A DNA stretch of 64,000 nt from assembly GCF_000375465.1 (NCBI RefSeq), contig NZ_AQXH01000001.1:806130-870129 (forward strand), written 5' to 3'. This document shows positions 35,115-44,920 of the stretch, in pieces. Origin of the DNA: Balneola vulgaris DSM 17893. GTDB lineage: Bacteria > Bacteroidota > Rhodothermia > Balneolales > Balneolaceae. The translations under genes and the position numbers were made by a program. Under the pieces are notes generated by a model, which saw only the letters and a program-made list of their open reading frames with translations, did no database searches and was not told where the DNA came from. The number at the start of each line of letters is the position of its first letter. Position 1 is the first letter of the stretch.

Positions 35115-36296
35115 TTCCATGAACTCCATCACCCCGCTTTCAGCGAAATGATGGATCGCTCATTCTCCGTCTGTCGGGCTTTGCACGGCTGACGGATTTA
35201 GTTGCTGAAATAGGAACCAGACCTCGAAGTTCATGGCCTTAATTCTTGTCGGGAACTTTGGGTACTGGAGCCTGTGCTGAGGAAGCTCCGTGGGTTCCCT
35301 TTCCAAGAACTCCATCACCCCGCTTTCAGCGAAATGATGGATCGCTCATTCTCCGGCTGTCGGGCTTTGCACGGCTGACGGATTTTAGTTGCTGAAATAG
35401 GAACAAGTCCTTGGAGTTCATGCCCTTAATTTTTGTCAGGAGCTTTTGGTACTGGAGCCTGTGCTGAAGAAGCTCAGTGGTTTCCCTTTCCAAGAACTCC
35501 ATCACCCCGCTTTCAGCGAAATGATGGATCGCTCATTCTCCGTCTGTCGGGCTTTGCACGGCTGACGGATTTAGTTGCTGAAATAGGAGCCAGACCTCAA
35601 AGTTCATGCCCTTAATTCTTGCCGGGAACTTTGGGTACTGGAACCTGTGCTGAGGAAGCTCAGTGGTTTCCCTTTCCAAGAACTCCATCACCCCGCTTTC
35701 AGCGAAATGATGGGTCGCCCATTCTCCGTCTGTCGGGCTTTGCACGGCTGACGGGTTTTAGTGACTGAAATTGGAACCAAACCTCGGAGTTCATGGCCTT
35801 AATTCTTGTCGGGAACTTTGGGTACTGGAACCTGTGCTGAGGAAGCTCAGTGGTTTCCCTTTCCAAGAACTCCATCACCCCGCTTTCAGCGAAATGATGG
35901 GTCGCCCATTCTCCGTCTGTCGGGCTTTGCACGGCTGACGGGTTTTAGTGACTGAAATTGGAACCAAACCTCGGAGTTCATGGCCTTAATTCTTGTCGGG
36001 AACTTTGGGTACTGGAACCTGTGCTGAGGAAGCTCAGTGGTTTCCCTTTCCATGAACTCCATCACCCCGCTTTCAGCGAAATGATGGGTCGCTCATTCTC
36101 CGGCTGTCGGGCTTTGCACGGCTGACGGATTTAGTTGCTGAGATAGGAACCAAACCTCGGAGTTCATGCCCTTAATTCTTGTCAGGAGCTTTTGGTACTG
36201 AAGCCTGTGCTGAAGAAGCTCAGTGGTTTCTCTTTCCATGAACTCCATCACCCCGCTTTCAGCGAAATGATGGATCGCTCATTCTCCGCCTGTCGG
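35115..36296. repeat. Tandem array of 186/187-bp repeats, six full copies and one partial
   Basis: The anchor GAACTCCATCACCCCGC recurs at 35121, 35307, 35494, 35680, 35867, 36054 and 36240, giving periods of 186 or 187 bases. The seventh copy stops after about 57 bases. Each unit contains a CCATCA...TGATGG hairpin and a TCCGTC...GACGGA hairpin about 15 bases later, plus a GGAAGCTCAGTGGTTTCC block that resembles the moxR terminator stem. Because 187 is not a multiple of three, no reading frame continues across units. The array fills the gap between convergent moxR and rpsA. I see no spacers, tRNA or integrase. The function is unknown. Confidence 0.95.
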
Positions 36297-36359
36297 ATTT
36301 TAACATTAGATATGTTTTGTATTCTTCTTTGATTTTGTGCATTCGTGGCTATATCCCAT

Positions 36360-36389
36360 AAAAAAAGGCATCCAACAGAATTGGATGCC
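36360..36389 (-). terminator. Terminator of rpsA
   Basis: GGCATCCAA and TTGGATGCC form a perfect 9-bp stem with a 5-base loop, and on the minus strand a run of seven T follows. It separates rpsA from the tandem array. Confidence 0.9.
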
Positions 36390-36420
36390 TTTCGAATATC
36401 TAAGCTATTAAAGTAAAAGC

Positions 36421-38298
36421 TTATTCAGCTGAATCGTCAGAGTCTTTTTTCTCTGCTTCTTCCATGCTTTTCTTAAGTTCAGCAAGGCCAGACATCTCAC
36501 CTAGAGTTGGAGCTCCAGTTTCAACGTTAGCAGCGTCAACTTTTTTCTTCGCTTCTTTAGCTTTCTTTTGATCTTTATCAAGCTGGCTTAAAGAGATGTT
36601 CTTAGCTTCTTCGTTGAAGTCTAATACGAACGCTTCTACTTTATCACCTTCTTTGAATTCAGCTTCGGTAGCTTTACCGTAGCTTAAGAATGCTTCAGCA
36701 CCAAGAGATAGCTTCACAAAAGCACCTTTATCGGTAGCTTTTACAACTTCACCTTCAACAGAAGTTCCTGGAGTGTATTCTTTCGCATACTGCTCCCAAG
36801 GGTTGTCTTGTACTTGCTTGTGTCCAAGAGTGATTCTTCTGTTTTCGAAGTCGATGCCTAAGATCACTACTTCGATTTCTTGGTCTTTCTTAACGATTTC
36901 GTTCGGGTGCTCAACTTTTTCAGTCCAGCTTAAGTCAGAAACGTGGATTAGACCATCGATACCTGGCTCTAGCTCAACAAATACACCAAAGTTCGTTAGG
37001 TTACGAATCACACCATTGTGCTTAGAACCAACTGGGAATCTATCAAGGATATCAGCCCATGGATCGTTAGCTAGTTGCTTAACGCCAAGAGAGATTTTCT
37101 TCTCATCTTCGTTGATGTTAAGAACGATACACTCAACGATGTCATCTTTCTGTACCAATTGCGATGGGTGCTTGATGTGCTGCGTCCAAGACATCTCAGA
37201 GATGTGGATAAGACCTTCAACACCTTTTTCAAGCTCAATAAATGCACCGTAATCAGCGATAGAAACAACACGACCTTGTACTTTATTTTCTTCTGGGTAC
37301 TTAGCGTGGATTTCTTCCCATGGATGCGGCTGTAGTTGCTTCAAGCCAAGAGACACTCTCTTGCTCTTCTCATCAAAGTCGATAACAGCAACGTTTAAGC
37401 GCTGATCCAATTGAACGATTTCGTTTGGATCGTCAACACGTCCCCAAGATAGGTCAGTAATGTGAAGAAGACCGTCAACACCACCAAGATCGATGAATAC
37501 ACCGAAGTCTGTGATATTTTTAACAGCACCTTCAAGTACTTGACCTGCTTCAATCGTATCAAGAATTTGCTCTCTTTGCTCTTCAAGATCAGACTCGATA
37601 AGCGCTCTGTGAGAAACAACAACGTTTTCAGCAGCCATGTTTAATTTCACAACTTGGAATTCCATTGTTCTTCCAACGTATGCGTCGAAGTCGCGAACTG
37701 GGCGAACATCGATTTGAGAACCAGGTAAGAAAGCGTCGATGCCAAATACATCCACAACCATACCACCTTTAATACGACGCTTGATAAGACCTTCAATGAT
37801 CTCACCAGAACCGTGTGATGCTTCAATTTTTTCCCAAGCTTGTAGGATGTCGGCTTTACGACGAGAAAGGATTAACTGACCTTCTTTATCTTCAACACGA
37901 TCAAGGAATACGTCTACTTCATCGCCCGCTCCCATATTCTCAAGGATAGCAGAAGGGAATTCGTTTACAGCGATGATACCTTCCGACTTGAAACCGATAT
38001 CGATAACAACATATTTCTCATCGATAGATACTACACGGCCGGTAATAATTTCTTTTTCTTCGATTTGATTTAGGGTGTTTTCATACATCCCCATCATATC
38101 GTTGTATTCTTCTGTAGTATATTCGTCAGAAGGGCTTGCTAGTTGGTCGTAAGTATAAACTTCGCCTTCAACATCGCCTGTGAATACGTGCGTTAAAGCT
38201 TCTTTTTTTGTCTCTTCAGATACCTGTGTAGTGTCTTCTACCACTGTAGCAGTAGTTTCTTCTTGTTCGGTTTCTTGATTTTTGTTTTCGTCGGTCAT
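36421..38298 (-). CDS. rpsA: 30S ribosomal protein S1
   Basis: S1 helps mRNA bind to the 30S subunit during initiation. The 625 residues contain an acidic N-terminal extension (about 85 residues rich in Glu and Thr) and then six S1 (OB-fold) repeats. The best are marked by 'GAVKNITDFGVFIDLGGVDGLLHITDLSW', 'GRVVSIADYGAFIELEKGVEGLIHISEMSW' and 'GVIRNLTNFGVFVELEPGIDGLIHVSDLSW' (each with a GVF/GAFI..GLIH core). The C-terminal tail is charged. It follows cmk by 62 bases, the classical cmk-rpsA order. Confidence 0.97.
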   Translation of the reverse strand: MTDENKNQETEQEETTATVVEDTTQVSEETKKEALTHVFTGDVEGEVYTYDQLASPSDEYTTEEYNDMMGMYENTLNQIEEKEIITGRVVSIDEKYVVIDIGFKSEGIIAVNEFPSAILENMGAGDEVDVFLDRVEDKEGQLILSRRKADILQAWEKIEASHGSGEIIEGLIKRRIKGGMVVDVFGIDAFLPGSQIDVRPVRDFDAYVGRTMEFQVVKLNMAAENVVVSHRALIESDLEEQREQILDTIEAGQVLEGAVKNITDFGVFIDLGGVDGLLHITDLSWGRVDDPNEIVQLDQRLNVAVIDFDEKSKRVSLGLKQLQPHPWEEIHAKYPEENKVQGRVVSIADYGAFIELEKGVEGLIHISEMSWTQHIKHPSQLVQKDDIVECIVLNINEDEKKISLGVKQLANDPWADILDRFPVGSKHNGVIRNLTNFGVFVELEPGIDGLIHVSDLSWTEKVEHPNEIVKKDQEIEVVILGIDFENRRITLGHKQVQDNPWEQYAKEYTPGTSVEGEVVKATDKGAFVKLSLGAEAFLSYGKATEAEFKEGDKVEAFVLDFNEEAKNISLSQLDKDQKKAKEAKKKVDAANVETGAPTLGEMSGLAELKKSMEEAEKKDSDDSAE

Positions 38299-38360
38299 TA
38301 TAAGTAATTGTTAATGTTATACCTCACAACTGGCTTTCAATTGTGGGATAGAGTTATGGT

Positions 38361-39023
38361 TTAAGCGTTCTTAGCAATAAGCTGTTGAACATGTTCTGAG
38401 ATCATTTGAACTTGATCTTCGAAAGTGAGTCCAGAAGTATTCACTAATATTGCATCATCGGCTTGTTTCAGCGGATCAGATGCTCTAGAGGAATCTTTCA
38501 AATCTCTGTCTTCAATATTTTTTCTTACTTCATCAAACGTAGTTTGTTCACCTTTGGCTTCTAATTCAGATAACCGACGGCGAGCACGCTCATCAAGATC
38601 TGCGATCATGAAGAACTTTAACTCCGCATCAGGGAAAACAGCCGTGCCTAGGTCGCGACCATCGGCAATGTAAATTCCACTTTGCACCGCTTGGCGCATT
38701 AAGGCATTCACAAAAGCTCTCACTTCTGGCATTGCAGCTACTGTACTAACAGCATTTGCAACATGCATGGCTCTTATTTCATCAGATACATCTGAGTGAT
38801 TTAACAACACATGAAATTTTTTCTCTTTGAAGTAAAACGAGATATCACTTTCTTTCAGCGCATCAAAGAACGAGTCTCCGTTATTCTGAGAGTTAAGATA
38901 GATGAGTGTTGCCACCCTATACAGCGCTCCAGAGTCCAAAAATTGGATCTTAAGACGCTCGGCTACCGCCCGGGCTGTTGAACTTTTTCCTGACCCTGCG
39001 GGTCCATCTATAACTACTATCAT
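38361..39023 (-). CDS. cmk: Cytidylate kinase
   Basis: Cmk phosphorylates CMP and dCMP with ATP. The 220 residues have the P-loop 'IDGPAGSGKSSTARAVA' at the N-terminus, 'FLDSGALYRVATL', 'IADGRDLGTAVFPDAELKFFM' (key motif 'DGRDLGTAVFPDA') and 'DRDLKDSSRASDPLKQADDA' near the C-terminus. It is divergent from rpsT and precedes rpsA. Confidence 0.97.
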   Translation of the reverse strand: MIVVIDGPAGSGKSSTARAVAERLKIQFLDSGALYRVATLIYLNSQNNGDSFFDALKESDISFYFKEKKFHVLLNHSDVSDEIRAMHVANAVSTVAAMPEVRAFVNALMRQAVQSGIYIADGRDLGTAVFPDAELKFFMIADLDERARRRLSELEAKGEQTTFDEVRKNIEDRDLKDSSRASDPLKQADDAILVNTSGLTFEDQVQMISEHVQQLIAKNA

Positions 39024-39071
39024 AACAGAAGGGCTAAATTAAAGTTATTTGCTTAAATATTCAATCTATTG

Positions 39072-39102
39072 TTGAATAATGTTTGGCGAACCCTTAATTT
39101 TG
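39072..39102 (+). promoter_or_regulatory. Promoter of rpsT-gpmI
   Basis: TTG (39072-39074) and TAATTTTG (39095-39102) are separated by exactly 20 bases, as in the promoters of rpsF and nuoJ in this window. The predicted leader before rpsT is about 35 bases. Confidence 0.7.
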
Positions 39103-39140
39103 GCAACTAAAAATTTTTCCATTAAACACGACTATAAGTC

Positions 39141-39392
39141 ATGCCACAAACTAAACAAGCGATCAAACGTGTTCGACAAGCAGAGAAGAGAAAGCTTCAC
39201 AACCGTACTCGTAAGTCAAAAATGAGAACTTTAATCAAAAGCGTTTTTGAGTCTACGGATAAAACTCAGGCTGAAAAACTCTTAAAAGATGCTATTTCTT
39301 ACATTGATAGAATGAGTGTAAAGGGTATTGTTCACCCAAACAACGCTGCTCGTAAAAAAGCTCGTCTTACAAAGCACGTAAACAACTTATAA
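39141..39392 (+). CDS. rpsT: 30S ribosomal protein S20
   Basis: The 83-residue basic protein has the S20 pattern: 'QAIKRVRQAEKRKLHNRTRKSKMRTLIK' (core 'KRVRQAEKRKLHNR') and 'GIVHPNNAARKKARLTKHVN' at the C-terminus. It binds the 5' domain of 16S rRNA. The gene has its own promoter and is followed after 11 bases by gpmI. Confidence 0.97.
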   Translation: MPQTKQAIKRVRQAEKRKLHNRTRKSKMRTLIKSVFESTDKTQAEKLLKDAISYIDRMSVKGIVHPNNAARKKARLTKHVNNL

Positions 39393-39403
39393 GATCTTTT
39401 TGA

Positions 39404-40924
39404 ATGGCCAACTCTCAATCTAAAGCACTTCTTGTAATTTTAGATGGGTTTGGGTTGGCCGAAGATCCATCCGTTAGCGCGATTCATCACGCTAACACCC
39501 CTTTCATCGACCACCTCTTTGCAAGCTATCCGAACGCACACCTTTCGGCTAGTGGAGATCATGTTGGATTACCCGACGGTCAGTTTGGAAACTCAGAAGT
39601 AGGTCACCTTAATATTGGTGCTGGGAGAATTGTGCGCCAAGCACTCTCTCGCATTAACCATTCTATTGAGGAAGGCGACTTCAACCAAAACGAAACCCTC
39701 GTTCAAGCAATTCAGAGTGCGAAGGCCAAAGGTAAGATCCATATCATGGGTCTTTTCTCGGATGGTGGCGTTCATAGCCACAACGAGCACCTCTTCGCAT
39801 TACTCAAGCTATGCAAACAGCATAAGCTTCCACAGGTATATGTACATGCCTTCACAGATGGGCGCGATACTTCCCCAAAAGGTGGCATTCATTATGCGCG
39901 CGACTTCGAACAAGAAGCACAAAACATTGGGTGTGGAACGCTCGCTTCTGTGATCGGTCGCTACTTCGCTATGGATCGTGACAACCGTTGGGAGCGCATC
40001 GAAAAAGCATACAACCTGTTGGTGCATGGCAAAGGCGCTGCATTCGATAGCGCTGAAGAAGCATTCCAAGCCAGTTACAAGGATGGGAAAACAGACGAGT
40101 TTATAGAACCTATTCTTTTAGACGATTCTCCAGCGTCTCGCATTGAAGCCGGTGATACCGTAATCTTCTACAACATACGTGGGGACCGAGCTCGAGAGAT
40201 ATCACGTGCGCTCACCGATTCAGAATTCTCGGAATTTGAGACCAAAGCTCTGGATTTGAATTATGTTTCATTCACCTCTTACGATGAGACTTTCACGCAC
40301 ATTCCGGTAGCCTTCCCTCCCCTTGAGTTGGAAAATACTTTGGGTGAATGGGTAAGTAAACAAGGGAAAAAGCAGTTTCGCATAGCTGAAACCGAAAAGT
40401 ATCCACACGTTACCTATTTCTTTAACGGCGGCATTGAAGTGCCGAATGAAGGCGAAGATCGATTGGTGATACCAAGCCCCAAAGTTGCTACTTACGATAT
40501 GCAACCTGAAATGAGCGCGGAGGAAGTAGCCACCGAATTATGTAAGCGACTGGCATCCGAAGCTTACGATTTAGCCATTTTAAACTTTGCCAATCCCGAT
40601 ATGGTGGGCCACACGGGCGATATGCAAGCCGCCATCAAAGCGGTAGAAGCCGTTGACGCCCAACTAAAGCGTGTGATTACCACGGCCAATGAACACGGGT
40701 ACACCAGCTTAATAATCGCAGATCACGGCAATGCCGATCAAATGATTAAGAAAGACGGCAGCCCCCATACCGCGCACACCACCGCTCTGGTTCCATCCAT
40801 TTTAGTGAACCATTCTGAAGACGTACCACTACAAACAGGCATCTTAGCCGATGTAGCCCCTACCCTTTTAAAAATAATGGGACTTCAGAAACCTGCCGAA
40901 ATGACCGGTAACTCTCTATATTAA
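39404..40924 (+). CDS. gpmI: 2,3-bisphosphoglycerate-independent phosphoglycerate mutase
   Basis: GpmI interconverts 3- and 2-phosphoglycerate in glycolysis with two metal ions. The 506 residues are full length. 'VILDGFGLAEDP' holds the metal Asp, S64 in 'QFGNSEVGHLNIGAGR' is the phosphorylated Ser, and 'HAFTDGRDTSP' and 'IADHGNADQM' with 'SPHTAHTT' complete the site. It is probably cotranscribed with rpsT. Nothing was found in the 145 bases before clpC. Confidence 0.98.
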   Translation: MANSQSKALLVILDGFGLAEDPSVSAIHHANTPFIDHLFASYPNAHLSASGDHVGLPDGQFGNSEVGHLNIGAGRIVRQALSRINHSIEEGDFNQNETLVQAIQSAKAKGKIHIMGLFSDGGVHSHNEHLFALLKLCKQHKLPQVYVHAFTDGRDTSPKGGIHYARDFEQEAQNIGCGTLASVIGRYFAMDRDNRWERIEKAYNLLVHGKGAAFDSAEEAFQASYKDGKTDEFIEPILLDDSPASRIEAGDTVIFYNIRGDRAREISRALTDSEFSEFETKALDLNYVSFTSYDETFTHIPVAFPPLELENTLGEWVSKQGKKQFRIAETEKYPHVTYFFNGGIEVPNEGEDRLVIPSPKVATYDMQPEMSAEEVATELCKRLASEAYDLAILNFANPDMVGHTGDMQAAIKAVEAVDAQLKRVITTANEHGYTSLIIADHGNADQMIKKDGSPHTAHTTALVPSILVNHSEDVPLQTGILADVAPTLLKIMGLQKPAEMTGNSLY

Positions 40925-41069
40925 TTTTTTCCAAGGGCATTTTGTTTGCAATTAGGAGTGCCGGCTACTACATTCGAAAAAGAATGAACTAAAGTCATGT
41001 CAGGCTCGTTTTTTGCAATGCACTGAACGACGAAATGAAAGCTAATTATCATAGAAAGGACTTACCATC

Positions 41070-43646
41070 ATGGAGGGTAATTTTTCAAGTAAAGTAAGAG
41101 ATGTAATCCAATTCAGTAGAGAAGAAGCGCTGCGATTAGGACACGATTACATCGGAACTGAACATTTAATACTAGGCATTGTTCGCTTAGGCGATGGTGT
41201 GGCTATCCGAATTTTAAAAAATTTAGACTGCGACCTCTTTAAGCTCAAAAAGACGATTGAAGACACAGTGCGTGGCACGGGCGGCTCGGTTACCGTAGGT
41301 AATATCCCTCTCACAAAACAAGCTGAAAAAGTTTTACGCATCACCTATTTAGAAGCCAAGCTTTATAAAAGTGATACCATTGGCACCGAACATCTCCTAC
41401 TCTCTTTACTTCGAGACGACGAGAATATTGCCGCCCAGATTCTTCAACAGTTTAATGTATCGTACGACTCTGTGCGTGAAGAACTAGACTTGATTATTTC
41501 AGGTCGTACCCGCGAGGAATCCGATGATTCCTCCTCTCTATCTGCAAGTGCATCACCAAAAGGCGCCTCTGGTTCAGGATCAGGAAGCGCGAGGGAGAAG
41601 AAAATGGAAAAATCAAAAACACCTGTTTTAGATAACTTCGGTCGTGATTTAACCTCCATGGCCGAGGAAGGGAAACTAGATCCTATTATCGGAAGAGATA
41701 AAGAAATTGAACGAGTGGCTCAGGTATTGAGTCGCCGAAAGAAGAACAATCCAGTTCTTATTGGAGAGCCAGGAGTGGGTAAAACGGCTATCGCCGAAGG
41801 CCTTGCCGATCGTATTGTTCAGCGCAAGGTATCGCGAGTACTCTATGATAAGCGTGTGATCGCGCTCGATCTAGCCGCACTGGTTGCGGGTACTAAGTAC
41901 CGGGGACAGTTCGAAGAACGTATGAAAGCCGTGATGACTGAGCTGGAGAAAACAGACAATGTGATTCTGTTTATTGATGAGCTTCACACCATTGTGGGTG
42001 CAGGTGGAGCCAGTGGTTCCCTAGATGCATCAAATATGTTGAAGCCGGCTCTTGCACGTGGCGATATCCAAGCCATCGGTGCTACTACACTGAACGAGTA
42101 CAGGCAGTTCATCGAAAAAGACGGTGCTTTAGAGCGTCGTTTCCAGAAGATCATGGTAGATCCTACCTCGCCTGAAGAAACGGTGGAGATCCTAAAACAA
42201 ATTAAACCAAAGTATGAGAAGCATCACGGAGTACGCTATACCGATGAAGCGCTTGACGCCTGTGTATCTCTTACCGACCGCTATGTAACCGATCACTTTC
42301 TACCAGATAAAGCCATTGATGCTTTAGATGAAGCCGGTGCTCGCGTTCACCTTTCTAATATCACCGTTCCAAAGCATATCATTGAATTGGAAGAGAATAT
42401 TGAAAAGACCAGTGTTGAAAAGAACACCATGGTGAAGAAACAACGCTTTGAAGAAGCCGCTCGCCTGCGTGACACTGAAAAGCGTTTAATAGAAGATTTA
42501 GAAATCGCTCAAAAAGAGTGGGAAAAAGAAGCTGCTAATATCTTATTCGATGTTGAAGAAGACGATGTAGCCTCTGTAATCGCTATGATGAGCGGTGTTC
42601 CGGTGAACAAAATCAGCCAGAATGAAGGGCAGAAACTTCTGAAAATGAAGGAAAGCCTAGCCGGTAAAGTAATTGGCCAAGACGAAGCCATAGTGAAGTT
42701 AACCAAAGCCATACAACGTACTCGTGCTGGATTAAAAGATCCATCACGCCCAATTGGTTCGTTCATTTTCCTAGGACCTACAGGAGTGGGTAAAACGGAA
42801 ATGGCGAAAGTGCTAGCTAAATATCTATTCGACAAAGATGACGCCCTCATCCGTGTTGATATGAGTGAGTACATGGAGAAATTCTCTGTATCTCGTTTAG
42901 TGGGAGCGCCTCCGGGGTATGTTGGATATGAAGAAGGTGGCATCTTAACTGAAAAAGTTCGTCGCAAGCCTTACAGTGTTGTACTTCTGGATGAAATCGA
43001 GAAAGCACACCCAGATGTATTCAACATTCTATTACAAGTATTAGACGACGGTATCCTCACCGACAGCCTTGGCCGTAAGGTGGATTTCCGTAATACCATC
43101 ATTATTATGACCTCGAATATTGGGGCCCGTGATATCCGAAATCTTGGTAAAGGCATTGGCTTTGCAGGACCTGAAGATGGTAGCTTCGATTACGCAAAAA
43201 TGAAATCGACCATTCAGGATGCGTTGAAGAAAGTATTCAATCCAGAATTCTTAAATAGAATTGACGATGTAATCACCTTCAAGCCTCTTGACAAAAAAGA
43301 CATCTATCAGATTATCGATATCATTTGTGATGAGCTCTTTACACGTATCAAGAACATTGGCTTTAACATTGAGATCACTAAAGGAGCTAAGGAGTTCATA
43401 ACCGATAAAGGCTATGATCCTAAATACGGAGCTCGACCTCTAAAAAGAGCCATTCAGAAGTATGTGGAAGACCCCCTTGCGGAAGAATTGCTGGAGAGTA
43501 AAAAAGAGGAAGGTTCTACGGTTAAGATCAAAATGAATAAATCCAGAGATGGGTTGAAGTTTGATTGGACCAAACCTGATCCCAAAGAAGTAAGTAGCGA
43601 GGCCTCTAAAGAAGAAGACACTTCTGAAGAAGCTAAAGAAGCTTAA
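41070..43646 (+). CDS. clpC: ATP-dependent Clp protease ATP-binding subunit ClpC
   Basis: ClpC is a hexameric AAA+ unfoldase that feeds proteins to ClpP. The 858 residues include two N-terminal Clp repeats (about 1-150), a Gly/Ser-rich linker, and a first AAA module with Walker A GEPGVGKT (232-239). A middle domain with '[18 protein letters not shown]' (a UVR-like element) follows, then a second AAA module with '[12 protein letters not shown]' and the D2-small domain '[23 protein letters not shown]'. The C-terminal tail is acidic. A strong terminator follows and marks the left edge of the accessory region. Confidence 0.97.
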   Translation: MEGNFSSKVRDVIQFSREEALRLGHDYIGTEHLILGIVRLGDGVAIRILKNLDCDLFKLKKTIEDTVRGTGGSVTVGNIPLTKQAEKVLRITYLEAKLYKSDTIGTEHLLLSLLRDDENIAAQILQQFNVSYDSVREELDLIISGRTREESDDSSSLSASASPKGASGSGSGSAREKKMEKSKTPVLDNFGRDLTSMAEEGKLDPIIGRDKEIERVAQVLSRRKKNNPVLIGEPGVGKTAIAEGLADRIVQRKVSRVLYDKRVIALDLAALVAGTKYRGQFEERMKAVMTELEKTDNVILFIDELHTIVGAGGASGSLDASNMLKPALARGDIQAIGATTLNEYRQFIEKDGALERRFQKIMVDPTSPEETVEILKQIKPKYEKHHGVRYTDEALDACVSLTDRYVTDHFLPDKAIDALDEAGARVHLSNITVPKHIIELEENIEKTSVEKNTMVKKQRFEEAARLRDTEKRLIEDLEIAQKEWEKEAANILFDVEEDDVASVIAMMSGVPVNKISQNEGQKLLKMKESLAGKVIGQDEAIVKLTKAIQRTRAGLKDPSRPIGSFIFLGPTGVGKTEMAKVLAKYLFDKDDALIRVDMSEYMEKFSVSRLVGAPPGYVGYEEGGILTEKVRRKPYSVVLLDEIEKAHPDVFNILLQVLDDGILTDSLGRKVDFRNTIIIMTSNIGARDIRNLGKGIGFAGPEDGSFDYAKMKSTIQDALKKVFNPEFLNRIDDVITFKPLDKKDIYQIIDIICDELFTRIKNIGFNIEITKGAKEFITDKGYDPKYGARPLKRAIQKYVEDPLAEELLESKKEEGSTVKIKMNKSRDGLKFDWTKPDPKEVSSEASKEEDTSEEAKEA

Positions 43647-43673
43647 TCCCCCCTTTACTTAGGTAGAAACTAC

Positions 43674-43708
43674 AAAAGCCCGGCTCATAGAGTCGGGCTT
43701 TTTTTGTG
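43674..43708 (+). terminator. Terminator of clpC
   Basis: AAAAGCCCGGCT and AGTCGGGCTTTTTTT form a stem with a short loop and a T run. It closely resembles the terminator at 53504-53536 at the other end of the island. Confidence 0.9.
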
Positions 43709-43765
43709 TGTGAAAATGAAAAACCTTCACACCCTTTGCTGTTTTTTACTTTGATATTGATTCAA

Positions 43766-43845
43766 TTTTATTCACTTTAGCCCTTTCTCTATGATTTATA
43801 GAGAATGCAAAACTTAAATATGAATCTGGGATAACATGAACTCAG
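43766..43845 (+). repeat. Divergent copy of the cassette leader module, upstream of the CBASS operon
   Basis: TTTTATTCACTTTAGCCCT is followed by an inverted repeat (TTCTCTA, 7 bases, TAGAGAA) and then GGGATAACATGAACTCAG. The order matches the modules at 46711, 47606 and 51141 (TTATTCATTTTAGCCCT, a short stretch, GGGATATCAGGAACTC), with extra bases in the middle. It ends 44 bases before the CD-NTase start and may hold the operon's promoter. Confidence 0.55.
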
Positions 43846-43889
43846 TTCAGCATATTCCCATGTTGATGGCAATGTAAAACAACACTCAG

Positions 43890-44918
43890 ATGATAAATGA
43901 TTACTCAAAAAGACTAGAACAGCTTCGAAGAAGAAGAACTGATGAGAGGATTGAAAAATCAATTCTTAGCGAATCCTTCAGGAAATCTGAATTAGGGGAA
44001 AGTATCAAGTATGCTTTGGAATCTATGAAGGAAATTGACCCTGATTACACAAAGAACACATATGTAGCTAGTGAGAAGGTATCTGAAAACATTAGAAAAG
44101 GACTTGAAAAAGTTCCAATCGATATAGAGTTCAGAAACCAGGGTTCAGTAGAAACTAATACTCACATAAAATTGCACAGTGATATTGACCTACTTGTAAT
44201 ACTAAAGACTTTCGAAACATTAGAAAGACCACAAGAACCTTCGAGTCCTTATCAAGGAGACCCACTTCAAGACCTGAAACAGTTGCGGAGTGAAACTTAC
44301 CGAGTACTTGACTCAGTGTACGATACAGTTGACAATTCTAATGCTAAAGCAATAAAAGTATTTCCGACCAATCCAAAAAGAATGGTTGACGTAGTTTCTG
44401 CTAATTGGTTCAACTCAAATGAATATGCCACAAATGGGAGAAACGAGCTATATAGGGGAATCAATATTTACAACAAGGATGAACACTCAAGAAGTAGAGA
44501 CTTTCCATTTCTTCATATTGAAAGAGTAAACAATAAGGAACCAATGACCAATGGGGGATTTAAAAAACTCGTCAGATTATTAAAGACGCTAAAAGTTGAT
44601 GCGGATGTTAAAATTAAGCTAAACAGTTTTGAAATCACTTGTGCACTTTATGACATACGTAACGAAAAGCTAAATTTGCCTGAAGTTAATCAACTTCTGC
44701 TTCTGCCAGTTGCAAGTGAGCAACTGAATAAGCTCATAATAAATGATGCATACAGACATTCTCTAAAGTCTCCCAATGGAAAAGAAAGTGCTTTTCCAAG
44801 TGACACTAAAGTCATTGAACTAAAAAAATTAAAGAGAGAAGTTGATGACCTAATGACTGACATAAAAAGCGACCTCGAAACCAAGTATTTGTCAATTAAT
44901 GAATCAATTAACTACTAA
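43890..44918 (+). CDS. CD-NTase (CdnE-like cyclic oligonucleotide synthase), CBASS
   Basis: This enzyme should make a cyclic dinucleotide on phage infection. The 342 residues have the nucleotidyltransferase signature: G85-S86 in 'NQGSVETNTH', D98 and D100 in 'HSDIDLLVIL', and a third acidic residue D167 in 'RMVDVVSANW'. The helical C-terminal half fits the CD-NTase core. It starts the operon, and the TIR-STING gene begins 2 bases after its stop. In characterised TIR-STING systems the partner CdnE makes c-di-GMP (family knowledge); the product here is inferred. Base composition is visibly more AT-rich than in clpC, suggesting transfer. Confidence 0.9.
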   Translation: MINDYSKRLEQLRRRRTDERIEKSILSESFRKSELGESIKYALESMKEIDPDYTKNTYVASEKVSENIRKGLEKVPIDIEFRNQGSVETNTHIKLHSDIDLLVILKTFETLERPQEPSSPYQGDPLQDLKQLRSETYRVLDSVYDTVDNSNAKAIKVFPTNPKRMVDVVSANWFNSNEYATNGRNELYRGINIYNKDEHSRSRDFPFLHIERVNNKEPMTNGGFKKLVRLLKTLKVDADVKIKLNSFEITCALYDIRNEKLNLPEVNQLLLLPVASEQLNKLIINDAYRHSLKSPNGKESAFPSDTKVIELKKLKREVDDLMTDIKSDLETKYLSINESINY

Positions 44919-44920
44919 AC

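Noticed and set aside
35433-35932. Open frames inside the tandem array on both strands
   Set aside because: They arise from the repeat itself. The 187-base units shift the frame and the same residues recur; no ribosome-binding site or domain is seen.
35115-36296. CRISPR array
   Set aside because: The repeats are 186-187 bases long and directly adjacent, with no unique spacers and no cas genes.
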